Below, piece by piece: positions 37,301-49,300 of a stretch of DNA of 64,000 bases. This DNA comes from Chelonoidis abingdonii. Its lineage: Eukaryota > Chordata > Testudines > Testudinidae. How positions within the stretch are numbered: the stretch's first letter is position 1; each line of letters begins with the position of its first letter. The stretch lies in contig NC_133772.1 in the NCBI RefSeq assembly GCF_003597395.2, positions 146,163,429 to 146,227,428 on the forward strand, written 5' to 3'. The translations under genes and the position numbers were made by a program. Under the pieces are notes generated by a model. That model did not search any database and was not told where the DNA came from. It saw only the letters and a program-made list of their open reading frames with translations.

Positions 37301-40300
37301 ACACATCTCTATGGCTTCCTAAACAGGCCATCTATACTTTTGTCTCCATAGCAATGGGATATTTTGGCCACATGGACTATGTCCATGCTGGTTTATGCAG
37401 AAGAGTGCAACAGAGCCCCCTAACATACATGAAACACAGAGGTGAAGCTAGAATAATAAATCTAAAATGAGAAATTTAAATAAGCCACTGTGAAAAGAGA
37501 AAGAGAAAGAGAGGTTTCAGAAAAGGTCCCGCTCTGATTTGCGAGGACAGCAGAGACTGTGGGCCAGATCCATCCTTGGTATACTTCCTTTGTAGTCAAT
37601 GAAGTTACATCAGGAAGGAATCTGGCTCTGGCTCTCTCTTGCCCAGATGGGTTAACTTTATTTTCCCCCACTCCCATCTTAGCATCTAAAATAGGCCAAA
37701 GTCACAAGTAGTATATCCATTCATCCACTCCAGGATGGTGATTCCTGTGTATCTGTTTTGTACAGATAAAGTAACAATTCCTGATTGATGATTTCTATGG
37801 GAAAGGTAGATTGCTACTCTGCCGTGGCAGCTATTGCCCTGCTTCAACAATGTTTTGGAAATGCTTTTTCAGATACGACAAGGGAGCTTGATACTAAAGC
37901 ACCAGTATCCAGGAGCAAGTATCTGAATAGAAGAATGGTCATACTGAGTCATCTAGTCCAGTATCCTGTCTTCTGACAGTGGCCAATGCCAGGTGCTTCA
38001 GAGGGAATGAAAAGAACAAGTAATCATAAGTGTCCCATCCTGTGTTGTCCAGTCCCAGCTTCTAGCAAACAGAGGCTAGAGAGACTCAGAACATAGTGTT
38101 GCATTCCTGCTCGTGCTGGCTAATAGCCATTGATAAACCTGTCCTCCAGGAACTTGGATCTAGTTCTTTTTTGAACCCTGTAATAGTTTTGGCCTTCACA
38201 ACATCCTCTGGCAAAGAATTCCACAGGTTGACTCTGTGTTGTGTAAAGATGTGGCTCCTTTTGTTTGTTTTAAACCTGCTGCTTATGCTTTCATTGGGTG
38301 ACCCATAGTTCTTGTGTTACGTGAAGGAGTGAATAATATTTTCCTATTCTCTTTCTCCACACTAGTCAAGATTTTATAGACCTCTATCATATCCCCTCTT
38401 AGTTGTCTCTTTTCCAAGCTGAAATGTCCCAGGCTTTTTAATCTCTCCTCATATGGAAGCTGTTCCATACCCATAATCATTTTTGTTGCCCTTTTCTGAA
38501 CCTTTTTCAGTTCCAATATATCGTTTTTGAGATGGGGTGATCAGGGCTGCACTCAGTGTTCAAGGTGTGGGTGTACCATGGGTTTATATAGAGGTAATAT
38601 GATATTTTCTGTCTTATTATCAATCCCTTTCCTAATGGTTCCTAACATTCTGTTAGCTTTTCAGACTACCGCTGCACATTGAGTGGATATAAGTGATCCA
38701 TCCCCTGTCATCCACGCCCTGCTGGCTATGTTTTCAGGCAACTACCCACAATGACCCCAAGATCTCTTTCTTAAGTGACAGATAATATAGATCCCATCAT
38801 TTTACATGTACAGTTGGGATTATGTTTTCCAATATGCATTACTTTGCATTTATCAACATTGAGCTTTGTCTGCCATTTTGCCTAGTCACCCAGTTTTGGG
38901 AAATCCTTTTGTAATTCTTTGCAGTCTGCTTTGGACTTAACTACCCTGAGTAATTTTGTATCATCTGCAAATTTTGCCACCTCAAAGTTTACCCCCTTTT
39001 CCCAGCTCATGTGTGAACACTGGCCCCAGTACAGACCCCTGGGGGGCACCACAATTTTCTACTCTTCGCTTTTAAAATCACGATGCGAATCTACAAAATC
39101 ACTGTGTATTGTACATACAGAATACCATTAAGTGCTCAGGACTTTGCATTCGGACAATATATGAGGGCTGGTTGATGGTATCCAGGCCTCAGACTGGCAC
39201 CGTTCATTCACACCACATTCATGCAATCCTGAAAACACTATCTGGGTTAGCGCTTGCTACCATGACTTCGATGGACATCAGTATCAGTAGTGCACCTAGT
39301 ATTATTATTTGTGTTCCCTTAGCACCAAGGGTCTCCCGTCATGGACCACAACCCCATGGTGCTAGATGCTGTGTAAACAGAACAAAGATATTCAGTCCCT
39401 GCCCCAAAAAGCTCACAATCTAAGTATAACATCAGCGACAACAGGGGAATACATAGACACAGATTGGGGAGCACAAGGAAACAATGTGACAGTAAGTAAT
39501 AATTAAGGCTGCGAGTCTGTCATGGATGTCATGGATTCCATGACTTTCTGGGACCTCTGTGACTTCCGCAGATGCTGGTGTGACTGCCCCTGAGGCCACC
39601 TGCTCAGGCAGTTGCTGGGATGGATCCCGGGACCAGCCACTCAGGCAGCTGCTGGGGTGGTCCCGGGGCCAGCCGCACTGACCACTGCAGGAGCAGCCCT
39701 GGCAGCTGGCCCCAGGGTCACTGGAGCAGCAGCGGTCCCAGGGGCCGTCCCAGAGGCCGTCAGAGCAGCAGTCCCCAGGGCCTCAGAGCAGCTGGGGGCA
39801 GTCAGCCCCCACTGCCTGCGCAGGGACTAGCTGTCAAGTGCCCAGGGCATCCCAGAGCGGCGGTGTCTCAGAGCCACCCAGGAGCTGTTAAGTTTTAGTC
39901 AGGGTATTTACAGTAAAAGACATGGACAAGTCACAGGCCATGAATTTTTGGTTATTGCCCGTGATCTGTCCATGACTTTTACTAAAAACACTCGTGACTA
40001 AAGCTTAGCCTTGGTAACAGTAAGTGTTTGCATGGCTGCACCTTTGACAAATAAACAAAGATCAGGAAAAACAGAAAGGAAGAAATTTTACAATGAAATG
40101 ATTTTTAAAAGGAAAAGATCTTACAATGATGAAAGCAAATACAGGTGTTTGGCTTAGAAACCTCCCTTATTCAGGATATAAATATTGATCTCAATATGTT
40201 TGTTGTAGTAGAAAATGTTTGTTAGGATTGCCAGCAACTATAGCACAATGGAAACAACCATTGTGGCACTATTAGCATGTGTTTACTCGTAACACAATTA

Positions 40301-43300
40301 TCATCAGAGACATGCAAATCTAATTAACTAATTTGTTACATATGCCAGCTAGAATATGTCTTTCGTCCCATCCTTAATGCTCTGGGTCATTAATCTTGAT
40401 CTTGAGAACTAAAACCTAAGATAAACGGACAGGTGATAATAAATGCCTTTCAGAAATCAGTGCTGGTACATCACCACAATATGTGAACTAACTACTGCCT
40501 TGAATAAACACACAGACGGGTAAATTCTTAGTGAAGTCAACAAACACTGTGCATGTGGCTCAAGGTTAATATATTCTAATTCTGTTCTCTATAGGTTTGT
40601 ATTCCATGCTCGACACTGTAACATGTGAGCGTTTTCCAGTAGCGCATTAGGTGACTAACATCTGTCACGTGTTGTTTGTTTTCTCATCCTCTCCCTAGAG
40701 GAAGAAGCATGCACAGTGGAGAGTTTTGTTTTGGAAGGGAGAGATTTTTTTGGGAGGGGTAGAGGAGGGGAGTTAATGTAAATATTGCTATGTATTTGTT
40801 GGAGCAGGCAGGTCAAAGAAACACACCTTGCACTTGGAGGAGATGGTGGTGAGGTTTGTAATGGTCCTTAGTTCCTGGGGGAGTTCATTCCACAGTCTCA
40901 GAACCAGCCCCTGAAAAAGTTCCATCTCCCACACAGACAAGCTTTAACTTGGTTGTAGAGAGTTTCATTGTGACAGAGGAACGAAGTTGCCGGGTAGCCA
41001 TAAAAAAATCCTGAAAGGTGCTGAAAACCTCCTGAGAAATGCCAGGTGCCCTCAACTTCCACTCATGTCAAAGAGAACTGGAAGCATTCCCTCAGGAATG
41101 GACCTGGAAGAATATTGGACCAAAGAATCCAAGACCCTTTGAATAAAAACCACATGTGCGTCTCTCTGCTATCATAGTCTCATATTTGCTTTCTGCAAGT
41201 GTTTGCGTGAATTAACTTTTGTTTGCAGAAAATGTCATGACTGCTCCTCAAATATGAACCATAGGAGTATTTTTGCTGCAAGTGTTCATATCATTTTGCT
41301 GTCTTGAAAGCTCTTTATGGGTATGAGAGTCATTTAATCAGGGAGCAGAAGCTGTACCATGTGAGCTAGGTGACCAATCACACAGCATGAATAGTGAGTT
41401 AAGACAAGCAAATGGTCAAAGTAATAGATGTGGTGAACAATTCCTGATCGCCCACAGGCCAAAATAGGGTCACATAAACCACTGGTCAAATAACTTTGAA
41501 TAACAAACACATCTGTAACAATCAAAGTGTGTGGGTAGCTCACAAACAGACACAGCTCACTAATTTATTAGATAACAGAATCAGCTGCAAACAATTTGCT
41601 CAGATCCACTCAAGAGACTATTGGTTCTAGCAGCACTGGGTCATAACATTCCCCAGCTGCAACTTGCTTCTCTGGGGCTATGAAAAGGAAAAGGCTGAAA
41701 AATCTCCTGTACTTTGCAATGAACATGACTTAAATATGGCCCTTATTCATTCAGTAGAGCACTTAAGTGCATGCTTTAAGACATGCTTGGAAAACAATTA
41801 CTATAGGCTTTAAGATGAAAACATTAATTCAAGTAGAGGCAAGGGACTGTATCTTGCAAGTGGGTTATAACTAAGGACCTGATCCTGAGACACTGAAGTG
41901 AACTGAAAGACTCCCATTGATCTGAATGGGCTTTGGATCAGGTCCTAACATTCCACCACTGGAGCCTGAATTGAAATGCATCAGATGGCCTGAAACAAAT
42001 CCCTTCTAGATGTTAGTGTCATAAACCCACATGAAAGGATGGCATGTTTGACAGTCCTTGCTCAGGAGGTGTCCAGGGGTAGAAGGTTTCTTTTGTTGCA
42101 GGCCAGGACTAAAGTGTGTTGGCAGGAACATGATGTGATAAAGAATTGCACAGTGCCTGCCTGCACTATGCTGGTTTATAATCAGTGCTGTCAGAAAATG
42201 TAACAGAAAGAACAAACTAAATAAAACTCATTTCTTTAATGGGATGAAGAGATTCAGATGTATATTTTTAAATCTTGTTTATCAGTGTAAATATCATTCT
42301 GGTCAGGCAGCAGAGATACTATTCATATTTGCTAAAGAGAATATGGTGAAATTAAATTGCACTGTCAATTGACATTACTGTCTGATAACAGGAAATCTTT
42401 GTTCAGTAGATTTTAGTACAAACTGACTATATAAAGCACACAAGCTTAAGAAATGATGCCTTCATTTGGGCCCAACCTTTAAATATGTGCAAGTTCATTT
42501 CTCTGTGCAGTTTCTGGCTCTTGGAAATAACCCAGAAACCTTTACATTGGTTGGTTCTATTATTTGAATGAAGATAATTAATATCACATAATCACTGAAT
42601 AAGAAAGGGCAAGCTACATTTCATATTAAACCTTCCATTTATCCATATTATTGTAGTCCCAAATCTCCACTGACATTGACACGAGACACCAAAGAGACCA
42701 GTACAAATTTTAACTGAGAAGGCCCCTGAATGCTATTTATCCAGTCTAATGAACTGCATCTCCCACACAGCATAATCCATTTTCTCATCCACTTGTCACA
42801 GGCAAATTGCACACACACACACACGCACATGCTGACATAGCAGTGCCCATCCCCCCAGGCTGCTGAACCACCCAGACAGATATTACTGAATTAGTGATTT
42901 CTATTCTTACACGCACTATAACCAAATGCAGAGCTGATTATTGAAACAGCACTTACCGTTTATAATGAAAAATCATTCCTTAGCTTGCAAATCCCAAACT
43001 GCAAGGATTCTGTCTGTGTAACCACAGCACCCATGGAAGAGGAAACCCCTCTTCTATGGATGCCCTATTTATTCATTGCTTTAGCATCTCCCCTAGGGGG
43101 GAAAAAGCCTTTTTCATCCTCTTCCTCCTCTGCAAAGCCCCTAGCTGGGGAGTCACAGCGTGCATGCGCAGGCACACCGGCCCCCGCCCCCCCCCCCCAC
43201 TGGTTTCCTTCTGTTAACCTGCATTTTTACCTGGCAAATTGCTGAGAACCCAACCACAAACACAAAGTAGCTTTAATTTGACACAACAGAATTAGCTCAT

Positions 43301-46300
43301 GAAGAAAAAGACCCTGAGTGATTGCCTGGGGGTGGTAATGAAAAGATGACGCTGCAGAGGCTTCAGAACCAAAAGATAAAAGTCTTCTGAGTACAATCAG
43401 ATACCTTCAGCCTCAGATTCTGATGATTTATAGAGAGATTTTCCTATTGAAGCAATCCCCAAAATTAAAACACACACAAACACATGCACAAAATGCTTAC
43501 TTGGATTATGCTCTCTGTTGCCTTGTTTGTTATCATATTACAGCTTTTTATGTACAAAGTAAAGCTTACTCCAATTCAATCTACCCTGTCCTGTGCTCAG
43601 CCCTCCAGTGAAGGAGTAGGGCCAATGAAGTGCAGGAGTTAACAGTGACGATCAAACTGCCCCCTAATCTTTACTTATTACATCATTCGTCAAAAAATTG
43701 ATCATCACAAATTCCTTGTTCTGACATCACTGCCAGACAAGGGTGAGAAGGGCTGGGAGGGAGAGAAACTAGCTTTAACACAGATGTATCTGAAAATCAC
43801 CAACACAGCACTAAAACTTTGAAAATCACACCAAAAATCCAAGGAATTATTTGGAAGTCTAATGCATTTGACCATTTCTCTGGCATTATGGGAATATATG
43901 TTCCGACCCCGATTTCTACCAGGATTTACATTTTTATTTCTTTTTTCTGCAGGGAGTGGGTTCAAAATACATGAGTGCACAATAATTTATTCAAAACAGA
44001 GACACCAGCAATAGCGAGCTGCCCTCCCTTTGTCCTCCCCCTTTGCACGCTGGCTCACACTGGTGCTGACCCATGGCGACCCTCAAACCAGGCCAATGGA
44101 GCCTAGCTGCAGGAGCTAAATTCTGTACCTGCCTCGGTGTTAGTTTGGGTCTCACACAGGGACCTGAAGGGATTTAACCAGGGCCATGGGGTGGCTTATG
44201 TGCAGGAGCCCCTAGCTGGGGGGCCTTGAAAGCCACAGCTGGAAACCTCCCAGCCTCTGTGGGCTCGGGGGGGAGGCGCCCCATTCCTAGGTGTGGGTTT
44301 TCCTATTGACTCAGAGCCAGCCCTGCTTAGTCATATGGTGCCACCAGGCCCCATCCCTGTGTGGCAGCTGGCAGAGTCAAGCCAGTCAAGTGACCTCAAA
44401 GGTCGGGTGGGCTGTGAGCTGCACCCCAAAGGGAGAGGCAGGAGCAACAGCTGGATGCTGCAGGGATGGGCTACTGCTTTCTGGGAGGGGAGACTGAGGG
44501 TAAGTGGGGGGAAGGCTTGCCTGGGGGAGGTGCTGAGACTTGAGGGGTTCAGGGGGCAACCGAACTTTTAAACTGCACCCTCCTTTCCTCCCCCCTCCCC
44601 CCACTATCAACAGTTACGTGTCGCCTCTGTATAGGACACAGCAGGCAGATAGATCCATTGGGATATTTTTCTCACTGAGATCCAATCTTGTGAGTAAACA
44701 ATGCCAGCATTCTTTCACTCTACCAAAGGCACATCAACTGTCATTCTGCACCTGCTGAGGAGGCAGTTGAATCTTTCCTTGCCGCTGCTGAGGTGGTAGG
44801 GTATGGCTTCATGAGCCAGGGAAGCAGAGGGTAGGCCGTGTCCCCCAGGAACACTATTGCCGATGGTAATCCGCCGGTCAGTGGGGAAAAGTCCTTGCTT
44901 GTAGCTTTCTGAAAAATCCTGTGTTGTTAAAGATGTGAGCATCATGCATCTTCTCTGACCAGCCCACAATGGCATCAGTGACGTGTCTGTGGTGAGCCAC
45001 CCATGCTTTCATAACCAGAGAAAAGTAGCCCTTTCTATTGATGTACTCCGTGGCAAAGTGCTCTGATGCCAACATAGATATCTGAGTTCCATCTATTGCT
45101 GCATCGCAGTTCGGGAACCGCAGTGCTGCAAATCCACCCACTACGTCACAGCCTTGTGTAGCAGGAGGCAATAAATGGCCCTTGCAGTGGATTCTGCAAC
45201 TCCTAACTGATTTTCCATTGACCGGTAGCCATCTGGCTTTGCAAGTTTCCATAGTGTGATCATCATTCTCTTCTCCACAGTCAGTGCAGCTCTCAATGTC
45301 GGTGTTCCTGAGCTGGAGGACTGGGGCGAGCTCAACACACAGATCCAGAAATGCAGCCTTGCACTTCGAAAAGCTCTGCAGCCACTGCTTGTCATCCCAA
45401 GCCTGCATTACAATGCAATCTCAGCAGTCAGTGCTCGTTTCTTAGGCCCAGAAGTCGTGCTCCACCATCTGCAGCTGTTCTGTGAATGCCAACCACAACC
45501 TTGAATTGGTTCTCATTATGTCCCACAGCAATCTGTCCTCCAAAAGAATCATCAGCTGATTCAGTTACTCTTGCGGCTCTGCAAATACTGGAGAATAGTG
45601 AATCCTGTGCTTGCCACACTTATGACTTATGGGTTCATGAGATTTTTGAAAAAAAGGTGCAAAAATTATGGGATAGAGATGACATTATGGGATGGAGACA
45701 GTTGCATGTTGGGAAGTTGATCCCTTGCTCCCACCTCTGCCGAACTCGTTTTGGCCCCACCATGCATTGCCAAAATTTCCCAAAAAATGGTGAGCTGAAT
45801 GGTAGCGCATTGCACACTGGCATATCTACCCACGGTGCGCTGCAAACACTCTTGGTAAGCATGTGCAGCGCTGACGCAAGGAGACAAGTATGTACGTGCA
45901 TATGTGATATACTATGTGTGGCGGCTGAATGACGGTGTAACTTGTGTCTACCAAAGTTTGTAGTGTAGACATGGCCAGAGCCTAAGGGTTTGTTTGTACA
46001 GCGAGCTACTGTGGCATAATCGAAGGTGTGAATCTACAGCAGACCAGCTTTCTGCAAGATAGCTTGCCATGTGGATACTGCTACCACAGACAATGGGACA
46101 TTTACTGCACTGTAGATTCCAACACTGGCTCCTGTGCACCAATTTGCCATGTAGATAAGCCCAGAGCATTCCCTGTAATGACACAGATTGGACCTACTGT
46201 ATGTAGACTACCTGTTGCAGGCTGCAAAGCTACCTGTGTTATGCAGACGATAAGTGATAACTGATAAGTGAGGATAAGAAAAGATTGCGGATGATGTTCT

Positions 46301-49300
46301 GGAATCTAAGGTACATGTTTCCACAATTAGTTCTGGAATCTAAGGTACATGTTTCCACACTCAGAAAGTGGCCAAAATCTCAAATTAGACTTTAAACTTT
46401 TGTTTGTCTAGTACCCTACGTTTTCCTTTCCTGTCAGCCAACAAAGAAAAGCACAGAAGAGCATGGCTAGCTAACAGTCTCTCCAAAGCTGTACACAAAT
46501 TCATTTGCATAACTAAAAAAAGGAACAGATGTCTGCATGTTATTTTTTCCATGGGAATTATGTTTTCAGATGCTTCCGAGTTTACATCAAACCATGCTTC
46601 AGCTGTGACACACATGACAATGCCTTTGTGAACTGCACAAGCCAAGCAGATACATACAATAAAAGCGCTAAGTCCATTCTGTGTAGCTGCTGCCATATGG
46701 CAAATCTGAGCTTGTCACCATGATCTAAGAGAATCACTCCAAGGTCTAAACTGAGAACTCACCTAATTTACCCATCTGTCCCAGGCTGTTTATTGGTTTA
46801 AGTTGAAGTAAGTTGTTTATTGAAAATGTTCTGTATTGATTAGCTTGGCTTTTGACTGTGTTTTGCTGTCATTTCAATATTGTATAGACATATATATATT
46901 ATATTACATGCAAAAAACTATGTTAAAAACATTTAGGTTGCCAAGTCAAGCACTCAAAAGCTGGAAATGACAGAAATAAGGGTCCCTGTGCAACATTAAT
47001 GTGACCTCTTTGTGCATATATAGTTCATGATGTAGTCTTTAATTATAGGATCACATACTATTTTTTCCACAGGATCTGTGTCTCATTCAGGGCACAGGAT
47101 GACTCTTTTAACAAAGTTTTGTGTGGGTAATTTCCTAAGTTTAAAAAAGAATAATGAAAAAACAGAAATTCCACCATTTGACATCATCAGAGTTAGAACC
47201 TTTAGATCACTGCACAGATCTCTACTACTTGAGATAAGTGACATATTTGGTGACAGCAGGGGAATGATGAGGCTCCCTGGCTGAGGAGGGGAGTGTATTC
47301 TAGGGGACATTCCCCACAAGGGTGACCTCTTCAGTTCCCTACACACTGTCCCTGTCCTGTCTCTTCCCCATCCAACTCTGTCCCACCCATTCTCCTCACT
47401 TAGCCAGTCCCAGTACTCAATCTTCTCATCCCAGTCCCAGTCCCTTTGCCCAGTAAATCCTAGTCTCACCAGTCCAGACTCCCCTACTCTCACTCCTCCC
47501 CCAGGTCCTTGGTCTATCTGGTTCAATATCCATAACCCCAACGCAGTGGCTGTTGTTCTGATGCTTCAGAGGTAAGTGCAAAAAACCCTGCCACGATGGA
47601 CAGTTATGCAATAATATATGCAAAGGGGAAGTTATTCCTAGCTGCAGCCAGGCAGAGGTTGGTTTATGGCAAAGATTACTTGAGTACTTTGTGGGGTACA
47701 GTGTTGTGAAGAAAATAATCTTTCCTTTGCGTTTAATTTCTAGTACTTTCTCAAATATTATCAGTAAAACACACCATGTGTAACTCAGTTTTTAAACTAA
47801 AAAAATGTATGAAGTGGCACCAAGCTGTTTGCAAAGATCAGAGTTTTTTTTTAAAATATGGTAGCTTGTATTTGAAAACATTATTTCACAATAGTTAACG
47901 TACAAAACTGAAAACAAGTGTGCAGCAAAACAACAACACTAAGTGGTCTCAGACGTAAAAAACCCAGCACCTTACGACAAACCTATAACAGGCAGAGAAA
48001 AAATGCAGTTATAACACTTCTGCTGATGGATCTCCATTGTATTTATGGTACTGGAGTGAACTGCAAGTAGGAAACCTCTTGCATGAAGAACTGGACGCCT
48101 TCCTCTTATATAGCACTTTTCATCAGCAGATCCCAAAGCGCTTTACAAAGGAGGATAGTATCTATCCCCATTTGACAAATGGGGAAACTGAAGCACAGAC
48201 TTGCCCAAGATCACCATGAAGGCCAGTGGCGGAGCCAGGAATAGAACCCATGTCTACTGAGTCCCAATCCAGTGCCCTATCCATTAAGAGCAGACCTGAG
48301 TGGCAGACTCTAAAGAAGAGCTCTTCTGTTGAGTTACCTTAGACTCCAGTGCTAAAACCCTTCATTACGATTCAGGGTAATTACAGCTGAGCCATGATGA
48401 TGGTTGGGCCCATTTAGCTCCAATCAGAATATTAAGGGCGTGGGAGTCTTCTTTGAGGCCCACAGAAAACAAGGACAGGGAGAAACTCTAGAAAGAGTTT
48501 ATCTTGGGCAGAAGGCTTAGGTTGATGCCAATGTTGTATTCATTTTATTGTTTCTGAGTTACCAACAAACCCAAATCCCAGGAAGGGTGTGAGTCTGGAC
48601 ACTACCTTGGGGTCTGTGTACTCTGCTGGGGTGGGATAAAGACTCAATCTGTTCACAGATTATAATGAAATTGGATAATCTCAGTGGGCAGCGTCACAAT
48701 TTTCTTAGTTCTTTCAGTAAAATAAAACGTTTAATCCAATCAGAAGAGGTCATAGATGGGGCTATCCAGATTTTGTTGATTTGCCATGGCAAAGTTTTTC
48801 CTAATTTATCGGTCTGTGGTGAATGCTGCATTTTAAAAATAATGTGCAGGCCTTACAGATGTGGTCTTGTAAGAGCAGCCTACAATGTTGGGATTAAATT
48901 CCTATTTGTTAGACATTCCAGAAATGTTAAGAGCAGACTGGACCATTTTGACCATCTAGTCTGACCACTTGCATAACACAAGCCATAGGATTTGACCCAG
49001 TGATGCCCACATATTCCATTAACTTGAACATGGACTAGAGCCTATCTTTTAGAAAGGCATCCGGTGTTAATTTAAAGATTCCCAAGTGATGGAGAATCTA
49101 CCGCATCACTGCACAGCCAATACGGTATTTTTTAAATGAAGTTCAGTACAATGATAGCAAAGTAAAATCACTTTGATTCCACCTTAAATCCTCAGATTTA
49201 GAAAGAAAAATCCCCCACCCCCCAGTGCTGTGTACATGGAGTAGTGTGGTTTCAAAATAGACCAGAAAACCCTAACAATCAAACTGAATAAGAAAATATA

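Noticed and set aside
39612..39898. Ala/Pro/Ser-rich open frames that could pass for a small protein
   Set aside because: They overlap in several frames within a GC-rich repeat bounded by hairpin-like ends; composition, not selection, explains the openness.
40850..41160. Possible LINE fragment (ggagttcattccacagtctc)
   Set aside because: Suggestive of an old LINE 3' region, but too little remains to class it.
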